Shown: piece by piece, positions 1-5,470 of the stretch
Layout of the letters: every line of letters begins with the position of its first letter
Numbering within the stretch: the first letter of the stretch is position 1
Source: an uncultured Desulfobulbaceae bacterium
GTDB taxonomy: Bacteria; Desulfobacterota; Desulfobulbia; Desulfobulbales; BM004
Assembly: GCA_947258675.1 (NCBI GenBank)
Contig: CAMYJP010000082.1
Span: 1 to 8,465 of the forward strand
Direction of reading: 5' to 3'
Length of the DNA stretch: 8,465 bases
Notes under the pieces: generated by a model
Databases searched by the model: none
What the model was told of the DNA's origin: nothing
Seen by the model: only the letters and a program-made list of their open reading frames with translations
Program-made: the position numbers and the translations under genes

Positions 1-43
1 CTTCTAAATAATAATGCGCAGCGGGATACCATAAAAACCAGTT

Positions 44-286
44 TTAAAGCTGCGGGTCTATATTCCCAGGCCCACCGCACTCAGGCGTATAACAGGTAAC
101 GTTTTTAAACTCACATTTTTCTTTGCAACCTGGGCATTCATTAGGCGGAGATGCTGCGGTAAGCAGAAATCCACAGTTTCCACATTTCCAATACGTTAAG
201 CCGCATCCAGGGCAGAGATCTCCTTTGAATGAGCTTGAAATAGATTGGCCGCAGTTTTTACAGGTTTCATCCGATCCGTTTCCCAT
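44..286 (-). CDS. rubredoxin-like zinc-ribbon small protein
   Basis: This 80-residue cytoplasmic protein has no signal peptide and contains 11 cysteines. They occur as paired knuckles: C9/C12 (CKNC), C25/C28 (CPGC), C35/C38 (CGNC) and C51/C54 (CPGC), then C58, C65 and C70 before a C-terminal ECGGPG stretch. The first two pairs look like one zinc ribbon. The next two (WKCGNCGF...ECPGC) look like a rubredoxin/rubrerythrin-type metal site that could hold Fe or Zn. The start at 286 was chosen because GGAGG lies 6 bases upstream; a longer reading frame to 322 lacks such a site. It is the last gene of the apparent HIT-sodN-cytochrome run, 49 bases after the cytochrome. A rubredoxin-like redox role in oxygen defence is inference; it could equally be a structural zinc protein. 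Confidence 0.75.
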   Translation of the reverse strand: MGNGSDETCKNCGQSISSSFKGDLCPGCGLTYWKCGNCGFLLTAASPPNECPGCKEKCEFKNVTCYTPECGGPGNIDPQL

Positions 287-335
287 TATGAACCTCCTAC
301 TTTTATTTAAAAACTTTACCACTTAAAGTGGCACT

Positions 336-899
336 TTATGAGGGCTGTTCTTTTTTAATGTGACACTGACGACATCTAATCGGTGCATTTGGCCTTTCAG
401 AGGATCTATGACAATCCTTACACACCTTATGGGATATATTCTGCCAGGATTTTGTGTCATCAAACATTCTAGGAAAAAGCTCTTCAGTGTGGCAGTTATC
501 ACATTTGCCGTTCGAAAGATACATCGGGTCCAATGAATGTTTTTCATGGTTAAAAGTGATAATGCCCATTCTGTTTGTGAACAGAAAAAGTTCATCCGGG
601 CCGGCCTGGGATCCAGGTAGCTGGAGTTTCATAATCTCATCTATATTATTCACACCATCTCCGTCTGAATCCAAATTTTCAACTTTTTCAAAAGCGAGCG
701 TATTTTCCTTAAGTGCAGCAGCATAACTGTTTAAGCAATTATTTATGGCGGGCAAATGGCAGGTGCGACAGCTGTCCAACTGAGAATCAATTGCTGACGG
801 GTACTGGGCGGTAAACCGTTTAAGAACCCCAGGAGTGGCAAAAGCAATTGCAGGAGCAATGATACTGGCTGAAATGATTATGATCCAGAAATTCTTCAT
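336..899 (-). CDS. exported tetraheme c-type cytochrome with Ca-binding-like loop
   Basis: This 187-residue protein has an N-terminal signal peptide (hydrophobic residues 4-20, likely cleavage near A21), so it is probably periplasmic. Four CXXCH haem c motifs are visible: CRTCH (44-48), CDNCH (133-137), CKDCH (160-164) and CRQCH (176-180). The first haem is followed by an acidic loop with DSDGDGVNNIDE (77-88), typical of thrombospondin-type-3/EF-hand calcium loops. The last three haems follow FNHEKH (116-121), the FxHxxH signature of class III (c3/c7-like) cytochromes in which histidines act as axial ligands. The start at 899 has GGGAG 7 bases upstream. The gene starts 39 bases after the NiSOD gene on the same strand, so the two are probably co-transcribed. 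A low-potential electron carrier role follows from the family; a link to superoxide chemistry is inferred from position only. Confidence 0.85.
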   Translation of the reverse strand: MKNFWIIIISASIIAPAIAFATPGVLKRFTAQYPSAIDSQLDSCRTCHLPAINNCLNSYAAALKENTLAFEKVENLDSDGDGVNNIDEIMKLQLPGSQAGPDELFLFTNRMGIITFNHEKHSLDPMYLSNGKCDNCHTEELFPRMFDDTKSWQNISHKVCKDCHRSSERPNAPIRCRQCHIKKEQPS

Positions 900-938
900 G
901 AACGTTCTCCCTTGTCAATTCTAAGATACATCCAGGCT

Positions 939-1391
939 CTATTTTGCTGCTGCAAAATACAGAGTTTTAAATTCATCAGTTAATTTTCTTAAGGACTCAA
1001 TATTTGTTTGATCTGTGGTTTGTTTGCATTTCATAGCTGATATGAGCATTTTGTGGAGTATGGTCAACTTTTCAACATACTGATTTGCGGTAGGTTTGAT
1101 CCTCTGGGTCATGAAATATTGGGAAATGATCTCCTGGATTTGATTTGCATGGTCCTCCTTATTCATAATCCAACGGACTAATTGGTTTGCATTGTGATCC
1201 TTTTCTTTTGAAATGGAAAGTATCTGTTGCATGGATTTTTCAATTGTTGTGGTATGCTCACTGATAGCTTCAATGCGGGCCTGATCATCATAGATTCCAC
1301 ATGGAATTTCACAGTGCGCCCAAGCCTGACTCGCACTCAAAACCATAATCGCAACGCTGATAATCACTTTCAAAATTTTCCTTGATTTCAT
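939..1391 (-). CDS. sodN: nickel superoxide dismutase with Sec signal peptide
   Basis: NiSOD converts superoxide to oxygen and hydrogen peroxide. The 150-residue precursor begins with a standard Sec signal peptide (basic MKSRK, hydrophobic core about 6-20, AWA at 23-25). Cleavage after A25 would leave a 125-residue protein starting HCEIPCGIYDD, the Ni-hook of the family (consensus HCxxPCGxYD), with H26, C27 and C31 as the expected nickel ligands. The rest matches the four-helix NiSOD fold, for example NQLVRWIMNKEDHA (69-82). AAGGAG 6 bases upstream supports the start at 1391. Characterised NiSODs are matured by removal of a short pro-peptide, often by a dedicated SodX peptidase; no sodX is seen in this window, and the signal peptide appears to take over that role. 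The cytochrome gene follows 39 bases downstream and the HIT gene lies upstream. Confidence 0.92.
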   Translation of the reverse strand: MKSRKILKVIISVAIMVLSASQAWAHCEIPCGIYDDQARIEAISEHTTTIEKSMQQILSISKEKDHNANQLVRWIMNKEDHANQIQEIISQYFMTQRIKPTANQYVEKLTILHKMLISAMKCKQTTDQTNIESLRKLTDEFKTLYFAAAK

Positions 1392-1453
1392 GATGTTCTC
1401 CTTTGCAAGTTTAAAAGTTTAAAAATCAGTTCTCTTCCTACCCAAAAAAACCT

Positions 1454-1795
1454 CTAACCAGGCGGCCACGAAAATTTCCGGCCGGAAAGAATGTGAAGAT
1501 GCAGGTGGAATACTTCCTGTCCGGCTCCGGCGCCATTGTTAACAACCAACCTGAATGCATCAGAGACTCCCTGTTCCTCTGCTATTTGGTTGGCAGTTAA
1601 CATGAGATGACCAAGCAGTGCTTTATCTTCTGAATCACTGTCAGATAACTTGGCAATATGTTTTTTGGGAATTAGCAATATATGAGTAGGGGCTTGCGGA
1701 TTAATATCTTTGAAAGCAAGACACTTATCATCTTCGAAGACAATGTCTGCCGGGATAGCACGATCGATAATCTTCTCAAATATGGTTTCAGACAT
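1454..1795 (-). CDS. HIT-family (Hint-like) nucleotide phosphoramidase/hydrolase
   Basis: This 113-residue protein is a complete bacterial Hint-type HIT protein. The signature HLHLH (97-101) carries the histidine triad; the middle histidine H99 is the expected nucleophile acting on the alpha-phosphate of a nucleotide substrate. Other family marks are INPQAPTHILLIPKKHI (31-47), VVNNGAGAGQEVFH (84-97) and the C-terminal SWPPG. Family members hydrolyse purine nucleoside phosphoramidates or related AMP conjugates in the cytoplasm; the physiological substrate is usually unknown. The start at 1795 was chosen because GGAGG lies 5 bases upstream; an in-frame extension to 1822 would run into that ribosome site. 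It is the first gene of the run HIT-sodN-cytochrome-zinc ribbon. The 62-base gap to sodN leaves room for a separate sodN promoter. Confidence 0.93.
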   Translation of the reverse strand: MSETIFEKIIDRAIPADIVFEDDKCLAFKDINPQAPTHILLIPKKHIAKLSDSDSEDKALLGHLMLTANQIAEEQGVSDAFRLVVNNGAGAGQEVFHLHLHILSGRKFSWPPG

Positions 1796-1820
1796 ACACA
1801 CCTCCTTTTTTATTTTTTTC

Positions 1821-1826
1821 ATTATA
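1821..1826 (-). promoter_or_regulatory. putative -10 box for the HIT-sodN gene run
   Basis: On the minus strand this reads TATAAT, a perfect sigma70-type -10 box, 25 bases before the HIT start codon and upstream of its GGAGG ribosome site. It would give a very short leader. No good -35 box is seen at 16-18 bases, so an activator may be needed or the match may be chance in this AT-rich spacer. Confidence 0.35.
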
Positions 1827-1877
1827 TGATAATTTTATTTGCTCTTAGTTTTTTTCATGTAAACCAGAAAAATGGCT

Positions 1878-3014
1878 TCAACCTTGTCTCATTTCTGTTA
1901 CCAAGCGTCGAATAGAGTTTTCCTGTTGTTCAATGCTTTCAACCAATCTGAACTGGACAAGGGCTCTAGAAAGATTCTGTCCATGTCTCACAATTTTGAA
2001 ATACTTATCACCGGCGAGATAATCTGTAAAAAAACGCAGTCCCAATTCGTAAGTTATGAGTCGAATTGAATCATAGATATATTCATAATCATTATTAGTT
2101 AAAAAATGAACCGCTTCCTGAAGATATCCTTTCAGCAGATGACGGCAGAGATTTGTGTCAAAAAATATTTTGTTATATGAAGACGTTTCCTCCCCCAGTA
2201 TATTACAGGCAGAGCGTAGGCTATCCCCAATATCATAATGAATAAGGCCGGGTTTCACTGTATCCAGATCCAACACCGCTATGGACTTTGCCGATTGATC
2301 ATCAATCATGACATTTGAAATTTTCGGATCACCATGAATTACCTGTGAGGTAAGTTTTCCTGTTTTTTTTTCATTTTCTAAAAGAGATCCTTGTTCTCTA
2401 CGGTCTTCAATAAATCGCCGGCAATATGTTGTCTCATCTGTATGGTCCAGGTTGTTACAATCGTCCAGAACAGAATCATAAAACGCCAGGTATTCCGGTA
2501 TAATATGAAAGCCTGGCAGAGTATCATGAAGTTTTTCTGTTGCAAGATCGCTGACCAAAAAGTGAAATCGCCCAATTGCCTTACCGATCTCTTTTGCGTG
2601 TAAGGTATCATTCACATTGTTAAAGCAGGTTGCGTTATCAATAAAGTTAAACACCCTCCATAAAGTTTTGTCATAATCCGTGAAATAATCAGCGCCGTCT
2701 TTTGTACATACAAGGCGAATTATTTCCCATCGTTTACCATCGAAAATATTTGATGATGCCAACCTGTTATCAATATGATCTGAAATGACACGTAAGTTTT
2801 CTATTATTTTTTTTGGATATGGAAACACATAGGAATTGATCTGCTGAATGACAAATTTTTTATCAGCAGATTTTTGATGCAAGACAAATGATTCATTAAC
2901 ATTGCCGAAATTAAGTTTTGTTATATTTTTTACTGAAACAGGCAATTTAAATTGTTCAGCAATCCATCGAACATGTTCCAGTGGTGTCTGTTTTTTGCTG
3001 TTCTGATTCACCAA
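1878..3014 (-). CDS. APH-fold small-molecule kinase, N-acetylhexosamine kinase (NahK)-like
   Basis: This 378-residue protein belongs to the aminoglycoside phosphotransferase/choline kinase fold. The N-lobe has a GNVNESF nucleotide loop (37-43) and FVIQQINSYVFPYPKKIIEN (54-73), which resembles the FILQxxNxxVF...P..v.eN pattern of N-acetylhexosamine 1-kinases. The catalytic loop is VIHGDPKISNVMID (225-238) with D229 as catalytic base and N234 as metal ligand. The Mg-binding segment is AVLDLDTVKPGLIHYDIGD (246-264). Family knowledge suggests ATP-dependent phosphorylation of a sugar or amino alcohol; the exact substrate cannot be read here. The start is non-ATG: TTG at 3012-3014 (10 bases after GGGAG) or GTG at 3009-3011 (13 bases); no ATG is available nearby. 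It lies 30 bases downstream of the receiver gene, suggesting co-transcription. Confidence 0.83.
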   Translation of the reverse strand: MVNQNSKKQTPLEHVRWIAEQFKLPVSVKNITKLNFGNVNESFVLHQKSADKKFVIQQINSYVFPYPKKIIENLRVISDHIDNRLASSNIFDGKRWEIIRLVCTKDGADYFTDYDKTLWRVFNFIDNATCFNNVNDTLHAKEIGKAIGRFHFLVSDLATEKLHDTLPGFHIIPEYLAFYDSVLDDCNNLDHTDETTYCRRFIEDRREQGSLLENEKKTGKLTSQVIHGDPKISNVMIDDQSAKSIAVLDLDTVKPGLIHYDIGDSLRSACNILGEETSSYNKIFFDTNLCRHLLKGYLQEAVHFLTNNDYEYIYDSIRLITYELGLRFFTDYLAGDKYFKIVRHGQNLSRALVQFRLVESIEQQENSIRRLVTEMRQG

Positions 3015-3044
3015 AAAATGTGTTCTCCCAAAGTTTATGTAAGT

Positions 3045-3620
3045 TTATATGTTAGCACCAGCTTTGTCGTTTTCGAAAAGCCATTTTTGCAGCCGGCGAA
3101 AATCCTTACCAATAGTTGCATTTGCACCGTTAGATACCAACATTGCATTTGATGTTTTGCTGCTGCTGTTCGCAAGGATTATAGATTCAGGTTTTTCTTT
3201 GGAAAACTTTTTAGTCAGAGCAAGTCCGTTCCCCTGAGCATCTGTTAGATCGGAATCCATAATCACCAGATTGATATTTGCAGTTGAAAAAAAGGAAACA
3301 GCTGAAGCAAAACTATAAGCAACATATATTTCTACATTCCCGAATTGATAATAATGACGGAGGACATCAACAAAGTCCTGGGCAGTCTGCATATTATCTT
3401 CAACAAGGAGAATCCGAGGAAAGCGCAAAGAAACCTTTTCAGCTAAAGGTTTGCCATGATGTTTTACAATTTTTCCTTCAGGGCGGCTCATCCTGAATGA
3501 TGAAAAACAATCTTTAAACCACTGGAAGACAGCCAATATTTTTAGAGCCGCACGATCGCCAGGTGTTTTATCTTCTGCCCTGATCTTTTTCGGAAGTTCT
3601 TTGTTGTTGCTATCCTCCAT
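3045..3620 (-). CDS. receiver-domain (CheY-like) protein with N-terminal extension
   Basis: This 191-residue protein carries a response-regulator receiver domain at about 68-185 and no DNA-binding or enzymatic output domain after it. RILLVEDN (69-76) supplies the acidic pair E74/D75. INLVIMDSDL (116-125) contains the likely phosphoacceptor D122. IGKDF (170-174) gives the conserved lysine K172. At the switch threonine/serine position the sequence is LANSSS (149-154), so the residue may be N151 rather than T/S, depending on alignment. The first 65 residues are a basic extension with no recognised domain. ATG 3620 was chosen because AGGAG lies 9 bases upstream; a GTG at 3641 would lengthen it by 7 residues. 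It sits between an unknown gene and a kinase-fold gene with small gaps. No histidine kinase is present in the window. Confidence 0.82.
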   Translation of the reverse strand: MEDSNNKELPKKIRAEDKTPGDRAALKILAVFQWFKDCFSSFRMSRPEGKIVKHHGKPLAEKVSLRFPRILLVEDNMQTAQDFVDVLRHYYQFGNVEIYVAYSFASAVSFFSTANINLVIMDSDLTDAQGNGLALTKKFSKEKPESIILANSSSKTSNAMLVSNGANATIGKDFRRLQKWLFENDKAGANI

Positions 3621-3647
3621 AATTAAATACTCCTGGTTCACATAAAG

Positions 3648-4118
3648 TTACAGATCGTGCTGCAGCAACTCTATCAAATCCTTTTCGATAGGAGAATCGG
3701 TGAGGTCACGATTAAAATGTTTACGGTTAAATACATTTTCCAGGGAGATACGGAGATCACGAGTAATATTCTTTGTCGTTTTCCTCAAAAGTTTATCCAA
3801 ACAAGTGCGAACAAAGGACTCAGGATAAAGGACAAAGGCATAACAGGTCTGTTTTTCTTCGGGCAAAAAGGGAATAAAAGATTTATTCATTGAAGTATGT
3901 CCTCGATTCATTCCTGCTTTTGATATTACATATAACTGCAGATCAGGATAATACAAACCAGGTGCTTCCATCATTAATCGATGTGCTCTAGCACTAATAA
4001 GGGCCTGAAAATGAAGAATTATATCGCGGACAGATGTAACATACATCTCAGATAGAGTATGAATATTACTTTCTATTGCCTGTAATTCCCTAGAGGAATC
4101 GATGTCTGAACCGTTCAT
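3648..4118 (-). CDS. hypothetical protein upstream of receiver gene
   Basis: This 156-residue protein is not recognised. It has no signal peptide or membrane segment. The first 50 residues look helical (SNIHTLSEMYVTSVRDIILH, then FQALISARAHRLMMEAP), the middle section (55-95) is mixed and probably beta-rich, and the C-terminal third is basic and helical (LDKLLRKTTKNITRDLRISL) with an acidic end. A possible ribosome site (AGGA, 11 bases from ATG 4118) is weak but acceptable. It is the first gene of a three-gene minus-strand run with the receiver protein (27-base gap) and the NahK-like kinase, so it may be a signalling partner such as a sensor, histidine-phosphotransfer or adaptor protein. That is position-based inference; no catalytic motif was found. 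Confidence 0.7.
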   Translation of the reverse strand: MNGSDIDSSRELQAIESNIHTLSEMYVTSVRDIILHFQALISARAHRLMMEAPGLYYPDLQLYVISKAGMNRGHTSMNKSFIPFLPEEKQTCYAFVLYPESFVRTCLDKLLRKTTKNITRDLRISLENVFNRKHFNRDLTDSPIEKDLIELLQHDL

Positions 4119-4380
4119 GATTAATAGCTTCCTGAAAGATTAATCATCATAAATATAATTAATTTTCATTTTAGAAATGAAGGCAATCACTCTAGAAAAA
4201 AACCTGACATGCAAAGACTTTTTGGTAAACATACTGATATACAATTAAGTTTATTTATAATCCTTTTGGTCCGTTATTTCCAAGAAAAGAATTATTCTCA
4301 TTAAGTATTATTTTCCATTTCTAAGAAGAAAAAAAATTCTTCATCATTACTCCAAATTTCCCTAAACTCTTAAAATTTTT

Positions 4381-4409
4381 TTGACGATAATCGGATATTC
4401 TTTTCATAT
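4381..4409 (+). promoter_or_regulatory. putative sigma70-type promoter of the SAP-like gene
   Basis: TTGACG (4381-4386) and TCATAT (4404-4409) are separated by 17 bases. The -35 box is 5/6 to consensus; the -10 box is weak. Transcription would begin near 4416, about 70 bases before the start codon. The -10 box overlaps one of four GGATAY half-sites, which fits a regulated promoter. Confidence 0.4.
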
Positions 4410-4442
4410 CCATATAGGATACTACCTTGTCAACATGTATCC
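4393..4442. promoter_or_regulatory. four alternating GGATAY half-sites, possible operator
   Basis: GGATAT (4393-4398) pairs with ATATCC (4406-4411) as an inverted repeat with a 7-base spacer over the putative -10 box. GGATAC (4417-4422) pairs with GTATCC (4437-4442) with a 14-base spacer and could also form a 6-bp stem in the mRNA leader. The four half-sites alternate in orientation within 50 bases immediately before the small gene. A dimeric repressor site is the simplest reading, but no regulator is identified. Confidence 0.4.
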
Positions 4443-4483
4443 AAAAAGCAACTAATATTTTATCACATTACAGGAGGATCACT

Positions 4484-4666
4484 ATGACGGTTAGAGAAAT
4501 TAAGGAGAGAGCGAAACAAATGGGAGTTAAGGCAGCAAAAATGAAAAAAGCAGATATGATTCGTGCTATCCAAGCAGTTGAAGGTAATTTCCCATGCTTT
4601 TTATCTGCTTCAAATTATTGCGATCAAATGGCATGCTGCTGGCGTCAGGATTGTGTGGAAAACTGA
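4484..4666 (+). CDS. small SAP/Rho-N-like protein with Cys-rich tail
   Basis: This 60-residue protein has two parts. Residues 1-33 (MTVREIKERAKQMGVKAAKM, then KKADMIRAIQ) form a basic helix-turn-helix pattern like SAP or Rho N-terminal domains, which bind nucleic acids. Residues 34-60 carry five cysteines (38, 46, 51, 52, 57) in GNFPCF...YCDQ..CCWRQDC, which could bind a metal ion. From memory this layout is common in small proteins of Desulfobacterota and relatives, but I cannot search to confirm. The start at 4484 is fixed by a strong AGGAGG (4472-4477) 6 bases upstream; an in-frame ATG at 4427 has none. The gene has its own promoter-like region and a strong terminator just downstream, so it is probably a single-gene transcript, perhaps abundant. 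Function unknown; a nucleic-acid-associated role is inferred. Confidence 0.85.
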   Translation: MTVREIKERAKQMGVKAAKMKKADMIRAIQAVEGNFPCFLSASNYCDQMACCWRQDCVEN

Positions 4667-4688
4667 ATATAATCACTTATTTTTAATA

Positions 4689-4728
4689 AAAAAAAGGAGA
4701 AGAACCGGTGTGTTCTTCTCCTTTTTTT
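4689..4728 (+). terminator. strong intrinsic terminator after the SAP-like gene
   Basis: A perfect 10-bp stem, GGAGAAGAAC (4696-4705) with GTTCTTCTCC (4712-4721), closes a 6-base loop CGGTGT. It is flanked by an A-tract (4688-4695) and a run of seven T (4722-4728), which extends pairing to about 17 bp and provides the U-tract. The A-tract makes it usable in the opposite direction as well. It begins 22 bases after the stop codon. Confidence 0.93.
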
Positions 4729-4737
4729 GCGCCCTCT

Positions 4738-4763
4738 CAACTGTTAAATTTTAAAAACAGTTG
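4738..4763. repeat. 8-bp inverted repeat downstream of terminator
   Basis: CAACTGTT (4738-4745) and AACAGTTG (4756-4763) form a perfect inverted repeat around a 10-base AT spacer. No T-tract follows it, so it is not a typical terminator. It could be a protein-binding site for the downstream PilZ gene or chance. Confidence 0.4.
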
Positions 4764-4982
4764 CCTGATATTCCGAAATTTAGTTATCGAACCAAAAAAA
4801 TTCCGTTTTTTTATAATACCCAGCGTACTTATTCCGAAAACATGGAATTTTCTACGTTTTAGCATTTCAAAATATAAGTAAATGTATGTAATTATACGAA
4901 TAAATTTTTATTATTAGGTTGGTATCTTTATTGCTATAAGAATTAAAAAACAGTCTTATCTATAAACAAAGAGGATTAGCCA

Positions 4983-5342
4983 ATGAAAAAACATAAAGAC
5001 AATATTGAGTATAGGCAAGACTTGCGTTTCAGAGTCAACGATCAGGTGCTTGCAGTAGTTAATTCTGCTGAGCAATTCCATATCATTGATATCAGTGATC
5101 ATGGACTTGCCTTCCGTTATGTCGGAAAGAGTAAATGGTTCGGCAACCCTGAAGAGGTTGACATTTCTTACAGAAATACTATCTGTCTGAAAAAATTTCC
5201 CGTTGAATCGGTTTCTGATTATACTGTTGGGAGCGATCCATTGCCGATGAGACGGCACAGCGTGAAGTTTGGTAAACTGAAATCACATCAGCAGGCACAA
5301 CTCTACCAACTCATTCTATACTATACAAAAGGCAAAGCCTAA
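4983..5342 (+). CDS. PilZ-domain protein, predicted c-di-GMP receptor
   Basis: This 119-residue cytoplasmic protein is a single PilZ domain. It has both halves of the c-di-GMP binding signature: RxxxR as RQDLR (R11, R15) near the N-terminus and DxSxxG as DISDHG (36-41) on the following strand. The end, RRHSVKFGKLKSHQQAQLYQL (90-110), has the typical PilZ final strand and helix. Such proteins bind cyclic di-GMP and pass the signal to motility, polysaccharide or transcription targets. The start at 4983 has GAGGA about 7 bases upstream. It is separated from the previous gene by a strong terminator and converges on the cupin gene on the other strand, so it appears to be transcribed alone. No diguanylate cyclase or phosphodiesterase gene is in the window; the target is unknown. 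Confidence 0.85.
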   Translation: MKKHKDNIEYRQDLRFRVNDQVLAVVNSAEQFHIIDISDHGLAFRYVGKSKWFGNPEEVDISYRNTICLKKFPVESVSDYTVGSDPLPMRRHSVKFGKLKSHQQAQLYQLILYYTKGKA

Positions 5343-5470
5343 CTTCACTATCCTGCCAAATCTATACTGTATCAGGTGATTCTCAGTCATAAAGAGTCAT
5401 ACGGTTGGAGAGGTTTGTCCCTCTTACAGAAGTGCAATAATAGCAGTGCATTCATAGTAAATTATGTCAG

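Larger units (their letters stand above)
4119..4483. other. AT-rich divergent intergenic region
   Basis: These 365 bases separate the minus-strand three-gene run from the plus-strand small-protein gene and must hold promoters for both directions. I see no RNA gene or convincing reading frame. Homopolymeric A/T tracts are frequent. A weak stem GAAGAA/TTCTTC (4325-4330 and 4337-4342) and a CATTT/AAATG stem (4167-4179) are probably chance. The part nearest the plus-strand gene holds the promoter-like boxes and GGATAY sites listed separately. Confidence 0.6.
4667..4982. other. AT-rich intergenic region before the PilZ gene
   Basis: Besides the terminator and inverted repeat, this 316-base stretch contains three ATTCCG boxes at 4770, 4800 and 4831 and a TATAAT at 4812-4817 without a good -35 box at normal spacing. 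The PilZ promoter must lie here because the terminator isolates it from the preceding gene. I see no RNA gene or riboswitch fold I recognise. Confidence 0.5.

Noticed and set aside
319..337. Overlapping short palindromes (CCACTT/AAGTGG and AAAGTG/CACTTT) after the cytochrome gene
   Set aside because: Stems are only 5-6 bp with tiny loops and low GC; a terminator here would split an otherwise continuous gene run and is not convincing.
1879..1915. Hairpin AAGCCA/TGGTTT after the kinase gene as a terminator
   Set aside because: Contains a wobble pair and is not followed by a T-tract on the minus strand.
4325..4342. GAAGAA/TTCTTC stem around an A-tract
   Set aside because: Low-GC stem in an AT-rich region with no T-tract; expected by chance.
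4930..4982. TATAAG at 4935-4940 as the PilZ -10 box
   Set aside because: The nearest -35-like TTGGTA lies only 10 bases upstream and no other suitable box is at 16-18 bases.
5385..5401. Direct repeat AGTCATA twice, 10 bases apart
   Set aside because: Short, and located in the 3' region between convergent genes where an operator is unlikely.
5408..5425. AGAGG/CCTCT hairpin between the convergent PilZ and cupin genes
   Set aside because: A 5-bp stem without a U-tract in either direction; too weak to call a terminator.
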